A stretch of 15,795 nt of DNA, taken from NCBI GenBank assembly GCA_003519585.1, contig DOWL01000203.1, positions 330 to 16,124 on the forward strand, read 5' to 3'. A program made the position numbers and the translations under genes. Shown here in pieces: positions 1 to 7,307 of this stretch (the first letter of the stretch is position 1; each line of letters starts with the position of its first letter). The notes under the pieces are model-generated. The model made no database searches and was not told the DNA's origin. It saw nothing but the letters and a program-made list of their open reading frames with translations. The stretch is from Nocardioides sp. (lineage in GTDB: Bacteria > Actinomycetota > Actinomycetes > Propionibacteriales > Nocardioidaceae).

Positions 1-477
1 AAGATCCCGCTGGTGTTCCTGCAGAACATCAGCGGGTTCATGGTCGGCCGCGAGTACGAGAACAAGGGCATCGCCCGCGACGGCGCCAAGCTGGTCACGG
101 CGGTCGCCTGCTCGGTCGTCCCGAAGTTCACGGTGGTCATCGGTGGTTCGTTCGGGGCCGGCAACTACGGCATGTGCGGCCGCGCGTACGACCCCCGGTT
201 CCTGTGGATGTGGCCCAATGCCCGGATCTCGGTGATGGGCGGTGAGCAGGCCGCGTCGGTGCTCGCGACCGTGGCCGGTCGCCCGGACGACGAGGGGTTC
301 AAGGCCCCGATCCGCGACCAGTACGAGACCCAGGGCTCGCCGTACTACTCCACCGCCCGGCTCTGGGACGACGGCATCATCGACCCGGTCGACACCCGCC
401 GGGTCCTCGGCATGGGGCTGGCCGTCGCCGCTCACGCGCCCATTCCCGATCCCTCCTACGGCATCTTCAGGATGTGA
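1..477 (+). CDS. Methylcrotonyl-CoA carboxylase beta subunit (carboxyltransferase), 3' part
   Basis: The reading frame is open from the first base of the window, so the start lies upstream; 158 C-terminal residues are visible. They carry carboxyltransferase features typical of the MCC beta branch: an oxyanion-type glycine run ([16 protein letters not shown]), then [20 protein letters not shown], a [15 protein letters not shown] block and a GIFRM terminus. The family moves the carboxyl group from biotin to 3-methylcrotonyl-CoA in leucine breakdown. The downstream biotin carboxylase and HMG-CoA lyase genes support the leucine assignment over a propionyl- or acetyl-CoA role. A generic acyl-CoA carboxylase beta subunit is possible, but the pairing with HMG-CoA lyase makes MCC the best reading. 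Confidence 0.93.
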   Translation, partial: KIPLVFLQNISGFMVGREYENKGIARDGAKLVTAVACSVVPKFTVVIGGSFGAGNYGMCGRAYDPRFLWMWPNARISVMGGEQAASVLATVAGRPDDEGFKAPIRDQYETQGSPYYSTARLWDDGIIDPVDTRRVLGMGLAVAAHAPIPDPSYGIFRM

Positions 478-606
478 GCGAGCAGTGACGTGCGAGGAAC
501 GAGTACGGCACGTGGGCGAGCTCAGGTTGAGCAAGTCCTGCGACCGAGGCACGAGGTCGCAACGGGCGCGTCGAAACCACCGCAAGGAAGGCACTCAAGG
601 CAACCC
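478..606. other. 129-bp spacer between carboxylase subunit genes, with small hairpins
   Basis: No convincing gene is seen. Two short inverted repeats lie here: ACGTGC (488-493) with GCACGT (508-513), and TGCGACC (539-545) with GGTCGCA (555-561). A long open frame enters from 490 but has no conserved content before the carboxylase begins at 607. Purine-rich stretches at 584-590 and 596-600 could serve as the ribosome binding site for the downstream ATG. The gap is unusually long for two subunits of one enzyme in such a compact region. Confidence 0.6.
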
Positions 607-2340
607 ATGCTGACTCATGTCTTCATCGCCAACCGTGGCGAGGTCGCCGAGCGGGTCGCTCGCACGTGCGCGCGACTCGGTGTGCGCGCGACGGTCTCGA
701 CCGGCGACTACCTCGACCCGGCCGCGCAGGTCGCCCAGGCGCTCGCGGCCGGGGCCGACTCGGTGCACCCGGGCTACGGCTTCCTGTCCGAGAACGCCGG
801 CTTCGCGCGGGCGGTGGCCGAGGCCGGGCTGGTGTTCATCGGGCCGAGCCCCGAGGTCATGGAGCAGATGGGCCGCAAGGACGCCGCGCGCGAGATCGCG
901 GTCGCGGCGGGCGTTCCGGTCGTGCCGCGGGGCGAGGACGCTGGTCAAGAACTGACCTTCCCGGTGCTGGTCAAGGCCGCGGCGGGGGGTGGCGGCAAGG
1001 GCATGCGCGTGGTCCGCTCGCAGGCCGAACTCGAGGACGCGACCGCTGCCGCGAAGCGCGAAGCGAGGTCAGCGTTCGGCGACGACACCATGCTGATTGA
1101 GAAGTACGTCGAGCGCGGCCGCCACATCGAGGTCCAGGTCATCGGCGATACGCACGGATCGGTGCGGCACCTGTTCGAGCGGGACTGCTCGACCCAGCGG
1201 CGGCATCAGAAGGTGCTCGAGGAGGCACCTGCCCCGACCCTCACCGACGCCCAGCGCACGCGCGTCCTCGACGCGGCCGTGGCTCTGGCCGCGCACGTCG
1301 GCTACGTCAACGCGGGCACCGTCGAGTTCCTGCTCGATGACGACACCGGCGAGGTCTACTTCCTGGAGATGAACACCCGGCTCCAGGTCGAACACCCGGT
1401 CACCGAAGCGATCACCGGGCTTGACCTCGTCGAGCTCCAGCTGCGCGTGGCGTCCGGTGAGCCGCTCGACCTGCCGCATCTCACTCCGATCGGGCACGCC
1501 ATCGAGGCCCGGGTGTACGCCGAGGACTCGTTCGGCGGCTTCCTGCCACAAGCCGGCACCGCGACGTTCGTCCAGTGGCCGACCAGCGTCCGTGTGGACC
1601 ACGCGCTGGCGTCCGGCCAGACCGTGTCCACGGCGTACGACCCGATGCTGGGGAAGGTGATCGCGCACGGCGCGACGCGCGAGGAGGCGCGGCTGGCCCT
1701 GGTCGCGGCACTCGACGAGACCGCGATCCTCGGGCTCACCACCAACGCCGGATTCCTGCGGATCCTGGTCGCGAGCGAGGAGTTCCGCGCCGCCACGATC
1801 GACACCGCGTGGTTGGACCGCCACGAGGTGGGGGCACCCGACCCCGCCCCGGCGCGCGAACTCGCGGCCTGGGCGGTGTTCCGGCGCGAGGAGACCGCGA
1901 CCGGCCCGTTCTGCAGCGACGGCTTCCGGCTCGGCTCCGACCCGGCGCCGGTGGTGGTCGAGCTCGACGAACGCCTCGCACTCGGCGACCCTCCTGCCGA
2001 GCCACCGGTGGCGAGCGTCCGCCACGATCGCGTCGAGGTGGTGCACCAAGGGCAACGGTTCGTGTTCGAGCGTCCCGACGTGATGGGCGACCAGGCGGCC
2101 GCGGTCGCCGACGGCGCGCTCACCGCGCCGATGCCGGGCACAGTTCTCGACGTACGCGTGGCCGCGGGCGCCGCGGTCGAGGAGGGCCAGGTGCTCGGGG
2201 TGCTCGAGGCGATGAAGATGGAGTTGAGCCTCAAGGCGCCGTTCGCCGGCACGGTCACCGACGTCGGGGCGGCGACGGGGGACCAGGTCAAGCTCGGCGA
2301 CGTGCTGTTCGTAGTGGAGGCTCCCGATGCACCTGCCTGA
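607..2340 (+). CDS. Biotin carboxylase / biotin carrier alpha subunit of methylcrotonyl-CoA carboxylase, compact form
   Basis: This 577-residue protein carries out ATP-dependent carboxylation of its own biotin. The N-terminus has the family FIANRGEVAERVARTC start, followed by HPGYGFLSEN, the ATP-grasp glycine loop AAAGGGGKGMR, RDCSTQRRHQKVLEEAPAP and the EMNTRLQVEHPVTE metal/bicarbonate site. A short linker leads to a C-terminal biotinyl domain with EAMKME; the biotinylated lysine is K537. ATG 607 was chosen because family similarity begins there; the frame is open further upstream, from 490. Compared with E. coli biotin carboxylase, the N-terminal subdomain lacks about 25 residues between the first helix and HPGYG, and the segment before the glycine loop is about 11 residues shorter. 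It overlaps the HMG-CoA lyase start by 14 bases. Confidence 0.93.
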   Translation: MLTHVFIANRGEVAERVARTCARLGVRATVSTGDYLDPAAQVAQALAAGADSVHPGYGFLSENAGFARAVAEAGLVFIGPSPEVMEQMGRKDAAREIAVAAGVPVVPRGEDAGQELTFPVLVKAAAGGGGKGMRVVRSQAELEDATAAAKREARSAFGDDTMLIEKYVERGRHIEVQVIGDTHGSVRHLFERDCSTQRRHQKVLEEAPAPTLTDAQRTRVLDAAVALAAHVGYVNAGTVEFLLDDDTGEVYFLEMNTRLQVEHPVTEAITGLDLVELQLRVASGEPLDLPHLTPIGHAIEARVYAEDSFGGFLPQAGTATFVQWPTSVRVDHALASGQTVSTAYDPMLGKVIAHGATREEARLALVAALDETAILGLTTNAGFLRILVASEEFRAATIDTAWLDRHEVGAPDPAPARELAAWAVFRREETATGPFCSDGFRLGSDPAPVVVELDERLALGDPPAEPPVASVRHDRVEVVHQGQRFVFERPDVMGDQAAAVADGALTAPMPGTVLDVRVAAGAAVEEGQVLGVLEAMKMELSLKAPFAGTVTDVGAATGDQVKLGDVLFVVEAPDAPA

Positions 2341-3232
2341 GCGCGTCACGATCTACGAGGTCGGCCCTCGCGACGGACTCCAGAACGAGAAGTCGCTGGT
2401 GCCGGTCGAGGTCAAGGAGGAGTTCGTACGCCGACTCCTCGCGGCCGGGTTGCCGATCGTCGAGGCGACGTCGTTCGTGCACCCGAAGTGGGTCCCCCAG
2501 CTCGCCGACGCCGAGGAGCTGATGACCCGGCTCGGCGCCGACGGTCGCGGCCTGCCGGTCCTGGTGCCCAACGAGCGTGGCCTCGACCGCGCCCTCGAGC
2601 TCGGCCTGCGGCACGTGGCGATCTTCGGCTCCGCCACCGAGACGTTCGCGCAGCGCAACCTCAACCGCAGCCTCGACGCGCAGTTCGCGATGTTCGCACC
2701 GACCGTCGAGCGCGCGCGTGCCGCCGGGCTCGACGTCCGCGCGTACGTCTCGATGTGCTTCGGCGACCCGTGGGAGGGCGCCGTCCCGGTCGAGCAGGTC
2801 GTCTCCGTCGGCAAGCGGCTCTTCGACCTGGGTGCGAGCCAGCTCAGCCTGGGCGACACCATCGGCGTGGGCACCGCAGGACAGGTCACCGCCCTGATCG
2901 AGGCGTTCGTGGCCGCGGGCCTGGCCAAGGCCGACCTGGCCATGCACTTCCACGACACCTACGGGCAGGCGCTGGCCAACACCTATTCCGCGCTGCAGTC
3001 GGGCATCACGACGTACGACGCCAGCGCGGGCGGTCTCGGCGGCTGCCCCTACGCCAAGAGCGCCACCGGCAATCTCGCGACCGAAGATCTCGTGTGGCTG
3101 CTCAACGGGCTGGGCATCGAGCACGGTGTCGACCTCGACGCCCTGGTCGCGACCAGCGCGTGGATGGCCGACCAGCTCGGGCGGCCGTCTCCGTCGGCCG
3201 TGGTCCGCGCACTGTCACAATCACCTGCATGA
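2327..3232 (+). CDS. mvaB: Hydroxymethylglutaryl-CoA lyase
   Basis: The 301-residue protein cleaves HMG-CoA to acetoacetate and acetyl-CoA, the last step of leucine degradation. Visible family features are the N-terminal GPRDGLQNE with catalytic R15 and D16, the GDTIGVGT strand, the metal-binding HFHDTYGQ with H207 and H209, and the signature GGLGGCPYAKSATGN with C240 and a following LATED. Length is normal for a bacterial lyase. The ATG lies inside the end of the carboxylase gene and is preceded by GGAGG at 2316-2320, so the two are translationally coupled. The stop overlaps the next start as ATGA, which links this catabolic gene to a sulfotransferase gene. Confidence 0.95.
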   Translation: MHLPERVTIYEVGPRDGLQNEKSLVPVEVKEEFVRRLLAAGLPIVEATSFVHPKWVPQLADAEELMTRLGADGRGLPVLVPNERGLDRALELGLRHVAIFGSATETFAQRNLNRSLDAQFAMFAPTVERARAAGLDVRAYVSMCFGDPWEGAVPVEQVVSVGKRLFDLGASQLSLGDTIGVGTAGQVTALIEAFVAAGLAKADLAMHFHDTYGQALANTYSALQSGITTYDASAGGLGGCPYAKSATGNLATEDLVWLLNGLGIEHGVDLDALVATSAWMADQLGRPSPSAVVRALSQSPA

Positions 3233-4320
3233 GCAGCCGGCGCGTCTACCTCCACGTGGGCGCGCCGAAGACCGGCACGACGTACGTCCAGGACCGACTG
3301 GCGCTCAACGCCGCGTCGCTGCGCCGGCACGGCTACCGCTACCCCGTCGGGCCGCACCAGGACATGTTCCTGCCCGCGCTCGACCTCGTGGACCGGCCCT
3401 GGGGCGGTATGCGGCCCCAGGCGGCGGGGGAGTGGGAGAAGCTCGTGCGGCGCGTACGCCGGACCAGCGGCACGGCCGTGGTCAGCCACGAGATCCTGGC
3501 GGGGGCCAAGCCGGCCGAGGCGCGCCGTGCGCTCAGCGACCTCTCCTTCGCCGAAGTGCACGTCGTCTACAGCGCCCGCGACGTCGCCCGACAGGTCGCC
3601 GCGGAGTGGCAGGAACAGCTCAAGCACCAACGCCGGGTGTCGTTTCGGACCTTCCTGGCTCAGCTTCGCGACAGCGATCAGCGCCGGGCGACGCGCTGGT
3701 TCTGGCGGGTCCAGGGGCTGCCGGGCGTGCTGGAGCGGTGGGGCGGGGGGCTGCGACCCGAGCAGGTGCACGTCGTCACCGTCCCCCGGCCCGGCGGGCC
3801 GCCCGCGGAGCTCTGGGAGCGGTTCTGCACCGCGCTCGGCATCGACCCCACGTGGGCACCGCGCGAGGGTGGCCGGCGCAATCCCTCGATCGGCACCGCG
3901 GAGAGCACCCTGCTGCGCCGGGTCAACCGGCGGCTCAAGGCTGCCGGGCTCCCGTCGGACCAGTACCGCACGCTGGTCCGACAGCTCGTCGTACACGAGA
4001 CCCTCGCCGCGCGCCCCGACATGGTCCCCGTCACCCTGCCACCCGACGCCTACGACTGGGCCGAGGAGATCGCCCAGACCTGGATCGACTGGGTCAAGGG
4101 CTCCGGGGTCGACGTCGTGGGCGACCTCGACGAGCTGCGTCCGGTCCGGCCCGCGGCCGACGAGGAGTGGCTCGACCCCGACCGACCGAGGCAGCGCGAG
4201 GTCACCTCGGCCGCCATCGACGCGATCGTGGCGCTCACCCTCGAGGCGGCCCGCCGTCCTGACCCAGACGATCGGCTCGCCGCCCGGGCGGCGCGGCTGG
4301 CCCGGCAGCTGCGCCGATGA
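3229..4320 (+). CDS. PAPS-dependent sulfotransferase-like protein, copy 1
   Basis: The 363-residue protein begins with LHVGAPKTGTTYVQ (residues 8-21), the 5'-phosphosulfate-binding loop of PAPS sulfotransferases with K14. VHVVYSARDVARQ (110-122) is the likely 3'-phosphate site, with S115 and R117. Other landmarks are WQEQLKHQ, LPGVLERW, RRNPSIGTAESTLLRR and a C-terminal VDVVGDLDELRP (294-305). No signal peptide or membrane segment is seen, so it probably acts in the cytoplasm. The acceptor is unknown; a surface glycan or glycolipid is only a guess. The ATG overlaps the HMG-CoA lyase stop (ATGA) and has no clear Shine-Dalgarno. It is a clear paralog of the gene at 5423-6637. Confidence 0.85.
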   Translation: MSSRRVYLHVGAPKTGTTYVQDRLALNAASLRRHGYRYPVGPHQDMFLPALDLVDRPWGGMRPQAAGEWEKLVRRVRRTSGTAVVSHEILAGAKPAEARRALSDLSFAEVHVVYSARDVARQVAAEWQEQLKHQRRVSFRTFLAQLRDSDQRRATRWFWRVQGLPGVLERWGGGLRPEQVHVVTVPRPGGPPAELWERFCTALGIDPTWAPREGGRRNPSIGTAESTLLRRVNRRLKAAGLPSDQYRTLVRQLVVHETLAARPDMVPVTLPPDAYDWAEEIAQTWIDWVKGSGVDVVGDLDELRPVRPAADEEWLDPDRPRQREVTSAAIDAIVALTLEAARRPDPDDRLAARAARLARQLRR

Positions 4321-5426
4321 CCACCTCGCTCGCCACCGGCCGGGCCCGAGCCTGGGCGTGGATCGCGCATCTGCGGTCGGGCGGTACGACGGCGTGGGCC
4401 TCGTGGGAGTCCGTCGGCGCTGTCGATGCTGTTGGGCACGGCCGGTACCTGCCGGGCGCCCAGCAGCTCGAACTGCTACGCCGTCTCAACCTCGCCGGCC
4501 ACCCGTCGTCCGCGCTCGTCGAGCGGGTGATCGCCGCCTCGGCCCCCGGGCGCGGCCGGCCTGACCTCGAGCTCGTGGGCGTCGATGCCGAACGCCGCTT
4601 CGGCCCCCCGGCCGTCGACCCCGCGACCCTCCCCGACGAGGAGTTGCTGCGGGTGGTGTCTGGTCTCCTGGCCGCCGTTCTCGTCGAACGTCGCGAACGT
4701 GCTGTCGAATCGGCCGGTTCACAGCACGTTCGCGTCACTCGACGGTTTCGGACCCGCTACCAACTGGCCGGCGATCCGTGGCTGACGGCGGCGTACACCC
4801 GCGAACTGGTGGCGGACGGCCGACCGCCCGGCGGTGCCGGCCGGGCGGTGCATGTGCTCGGAGCCGACGTGGCCACCCTGCTCGCGCACACCTGGGCCGC
4901 GGGAGCCTTCGGCGCGGGCGGGCCGAGCTGGCCCGACTTCCTGGCGCGGGTGCGCGCGCGCCGGCGGCTGCCGCGCCGGGTCGACCTGCCCGGGGTCGTC
5001 GAACGGTTCCTGGCTAGGCCGCACACCGGGCGGGTGGGCGTCGTCCTCGACCTGGCCGCGCTGCCGAAGCTGGTCGGTGTACGCCGCCTGGTCCCGGTGC
5101 CCGACCCGGCTGCGCATGCCGTCGAACTGGCGCGCCAGGTCGGTGTCGCGCTCAGCCTGCACGTGCTGCCCGAAGAGCAGTCCGCGCTCCTGACCGGCGC
5201 GCTGTGGCCGCGCCTCACACGGGTGGCCGGCGTTCTGCCCGCCGTACCCCCCGAGCACCGCGACTGGGTCGAGGACACCGCGTTCGGGCTCCGGCAGCGG
5301 CTGCTGCACGGTGGCTACCCTGTGGTGGGAGACCCGGACGTGGTGTTGCCGAGGTTCGCCGAGCGCGAGACCGCGTCGGTCCTCGACCTCGCGATCGAGC
5401 TGCTCCTGGAGGAGGAGGCACCATGA
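4317..5426 (+). CDS. Diverged, probably non-catalytic sulfotransferase relative
   Basis: This 369-residue protein has no P-loop and I do not recognise its first ~170 residues, apart from a LELLRRLN stretch like the LLRRVN/LLRRIN of its neighbours. From about residue 178 it can be aligned by eye with the flanking sulfotransferases: VHVLGADVATLL against VHVVYSARDVARQ, DFLARVR (207-213) against TFLAQLR, DLPGVVERF (223-231) against LPGVLERW, and GGYPVVGDPDVVLP (from 332) against GVDVVGDLDELRP. The Ser and Arg that bind the 3'-phosphate are absent. It overlaps both neighbours by four bases (ATGA). A regulatory, scaffold or acceptor-binding partner is the inference; an unrelated family with chance similarity remains possible. 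Confidence 0.7.
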   Translation: MTTSLATGRARAWAWIAHLRSGGTTAWASWESVGAVDAVGHGRYLPGAQQLELLRRLNLAGHPSSALVERVIAASAPGRGRPDLELVGVDAERRFGPPAVDPATLPDEELLRVVSGLLAAVLVERRERAVESAGSQHVRVTRRFRTRYQLAGDPWLTAAYTRELVADGRPPGGAGRAVHVLGADVATLLAHTWAAGAFGAGGPSWPDFLARVRARRRLPRRVDLPGVVERFLARPHTGRVGVVLDLAALPKLVGVRRLVPVPDPAAHAVELARQVGVALSLHVLPEEQSALLTGALWPRLTRVAGVLPAVPPEHRDWVEDTAFGLRQRLLHGGYPVVGDPDVVLPRFAERETASVLDLAIELLLEEEAP

Positions 5427-6637
5427 GCACCAAGGTCCTCCTCCACGTCGGGACGCCGAAGACCGGCACGTCCTACCTCCAGGACGTGCTGTTCCGCAAC
5501 CGCGAGCGGCTCCTGGCGGCCGGGATCTGCTACCCCGCCAGCCGCCACGACAGCCACTTCCTCGCCGCCCTCGACCTCATGCAGCTTCCGTGGGGCGGCT
5601 TGCAGACCGAGGCGATCGGCGCGTGGGACGAGCTGGCCCGCCAGGTCCGCGAGCACGACGGCATCGCGATCGTCAGCCACGAGATCCTGGCCACCGCGAG
5701 CCGAGCCCAGATCGGTCGCGCCATGGAATCGCTCGGCCGCGATGCGGGCACCGAGGTGCACCTCGTGCTGAGCGTCCGCGACCTGGTCCGGCAGATCCCC
5801 GCGGAGTGGCAGGAGAACGTCAAGCACCGCGCGCAGTTGCGCTACGGCGCCTTCCTCGACCAGATCACCGACCCGGAGCGCAGCACTCGGATCGGGGCGT
5901 GGTTCTGGGGCGTGCAGGAGATCCCGGACATCCTCGACCGATGGGGCCAGGAGCTGCCTCCCGACCAGGTCCACGTGGTCACCGTCCCGCCGCCGGGTGG
6001 TGCGCCCGAGCTGCTGTGGAAGCGGTTCAGCCAGGCCTTCGGTCTGGACGGCGTCGACCTCGACCTCGACGGCGAGCGGCAGAACCCCTCGCTCGGCGTA
6101 CCCGAGACGACCCTGCTGCGCCGGATCAACCGGCGCGCCAACGCCGAGCTGCCGCCGGCCGACTACCGTCCGCTGGTCCGCGAGCTGCTGGCCCACCAGA
6201 CGCTCTCCCGACGCACCCGCTCACCCCGGCTCGCGCTGCCGCCCGAGCTGCACCCCTGGGTGCAACAGCTCTCCGCCGACTGGATCGCCGAGCTCGAGCG
6301 CCGCGAGTACGACATCATCGGCGACCTCGCGGACCTGGTCGGGGCGCCGCCCGTGAGCGAGTACGCCGACCCGGACCGGCCGCGCGAGCGCCAGGTCGCC
6401 GCCGCCGGGGTGGACGCGATCACCGCGCTCCTGCTCGACAACGCGCGCTTACGTCATGAGGAGGAGCGGCTGCACGCGGAGCTGACCGACGTGCGCGGCG
6501 CGCTCGACCGGGCTCAGCTGAGGCCGTCGTACCGGCTTCGTCACGGACTCGTCGTCCGGCTCGAACGCAGCGCCGTGGGCCGGGGCCTGCTCGGCGTCTA
6601 TCGCCGCGCGCGGGGCAGGAGCTCGCGGGTGGCGTAG
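5423..6637 (+). CDS. PAPS-dependent sulfotransferase-like protein, copy 2, with coiled-coil tail
   Basis: The 404-residue protein has LLHVGTPKTGTSYLQ (residues 6-20, K13) as its phosphosulfate loop and VHLVLSVRDLVRQ from residue 112, with S117 and R119 as the likely 3'-phosphate site. It follows copy 1 almost block for block: WGG, VSHEILA, AEWQE, VKH, PDQVHVVTVP, RQNPSLGVPETTLLRR, YDIIGDLADL and DPDRPRERQV. Unlike copy 1, it continues about 60 residues into a charged heptad-like helix (NARLRHEEERLHAEL) and a basic tail (LRPSYRLRHG ... YRRARGR), a tail style I associate with cell-surface glycan enzymes. The start is an ATGA overlap preceded by GGAGGAGG. The last 40 bases overlap the 3' end of the opposing EcsC-like gene. 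Confidence 0.85.
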   Translation: MSTKVLLHVGTPKTGTSYLQDVLFRNRERLLAAGICYPASRHDSHFLAALDLMQLPWGGLQTEAIGAWDELARQVREHDGIAIVSHEILATASRAQIGRAMESLGRDAGTEVHLVLSVRDLVRQIPAEWQENVKHRAQLRYGAFLDQITDPERSTRIGAWFWGVQEIPDILDRWGQELPPDQVHVVTVPPPGGAPELLWKRFSQAFGLDGVDLDLDGERQNPSLGVPETTLLRRINRRANAELPPADYRPLVRELLAHQTLSRRTRSPRLALPPELHPWVQQLSADWIAELERREYDIIGDLADLVGAPPVSEYADPDRPRERQVAAAGVDAITALLLDNARLRHEEERLHAELTDVRGALDRAQLRPSYRLRHGLVVRLERSAVGRGLLGVYRRARGRSSRVA

Positions 6638-7290
6638 CGGCCGACCTGCCAGGTGGCGAACGCGTCGACGCCCAGGCCGATGAACCCACCGGCGATCGGC
6701 ACCTTCCGCGCGAACGTCGTCGCGACCTTCTTGCCCGTCACCCGCGCGACCAGCTCCGCGGCCACCTCGGCGGAGATCACCACGTCGAGGTCGGGGTCGT
6801 GCAGCGGCGCGGTCGCCAGGGCCATCGGCGGGGCGGGCAGCTTGCGCTCCCGGATGAGAGCGGTGACGGTGTCCTCGCCGAGCATGCAGGTGAGGATCGC
6901 GTTGCGGACCCGCGGATCGTCGAGGTCGTAGCCGCGCAGGTGGGCGATGCCGGCGACCATCCGGCACTGGATGAGGGCCAGCCCGGTGATGTTGGCCGGG
7001 ATGGTCACCGCCATCGTGACCACGCCACCGAGGTTGGTGACGAACCCCTGCGCGCCGGCGTAGCGGACGTGGTTCTCGATCACCTCGTGGATCCCACGAT
7101 CCACGTCGCCCTTCTGCTCCTTCAGCTGGGCATCGGCGGCCCGGGCCGCGGGCGGCAGCGGACCGACACCGGCGATCGCGCGGTGCAGCGCTTGGCGCAC
7201 GAAGGACGAGGTGAGCTCGGGAGCGATGTGGGCCATCTTGGGCGCGAGCTGCTTGCCCACGGCACCTGCTGCCTTGCTGGTTGCTCCCAC
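6598..7290 (-). CDS. EcsC family protein
   Basis: This 230-residue protein has the core of the EcsC family: a charged helix (GIHEVIENHVRYAGAQGF), a glycine/alanine-rich hydrophobic stretch (GGVVTMAVTIPANITGLAL), then QCRMVAGIAHLRGYDLDDPRVR and a C-terminal hydrophobic hairpin (VPIAGGFIGLGVDAFATWQ). Family members are named after a Bacillus gene next to an ABC transporter, and their biochemical role is not settled; membrane association is likely from the hydrophobic segments. The GTG start at 7290 sits exactly six bases after TACAAT, suggesting a leaderless mRNA. It is divergent from aat. Its 3' end overlaps the sulfotransferase copy 2 gene convergently by 40 bp. Confidence 0.85.
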   Translation of the reverse strand: MGATSKAAGAVGKQLAPKMAHIAPELTSSFVRQALHRAIAGVGPLPPAARAADAQLKEQKGDVDRGIHEVIENHVRYAGAQGFVTNLGGVVTMAVTIPANITGLALIQCRMVAGIAHLRGYDLDDPRVRNAILTCMLGEDTVTALIRERKLPAPPMALATAPLHDPDLDVVISAEVAAELVARVTGKKVATTFARKVPIAGGFIGLGVDAFATWQVGRYATRELLPRARR

Positions 7291-7307
7291 GATGCGATTG
7301 TACGAAG
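7291..7307. promoter_or_regulatory. Shared divergent promoter core between the EcsC-like gene and aat
   Basis: On the minus strand TACAAT (7297-7302) is followed by six bases and GTG at 7290. On the plus strand the overlapping GATTGT (7296-7301) is followed by six bases and GTG at 7308. The two start codons, which may also be the two transcription starts, are 18 bp apart. The minus-strand box is near consensus; the plus-strand box is weaker. No convincing -35 element was seen in either direction. Confidence 0.6.

Noticed and set aside
490..606. N-terminal extension of the carboxylase from 490
   Set aside because: The extension has no family similarity; the carboxylase fold begins right after ATG 607.
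1069..2349. Long minus-strand open frame opposite the carboxylase gene
   Set aside because: GC-rich codon bias opens the antisense frame; its protein is arginine/histidine-rich with no family motif, while the plus strand encodes a clear carboxylase.
2488..3228. Upstream extension of sulfotransferase copy 1 through the HMG-CoA lyase gene
   Set aside because: The extension is a shadow of the lyase in another frame; the P-loop start at ATG 3229 matches family length.
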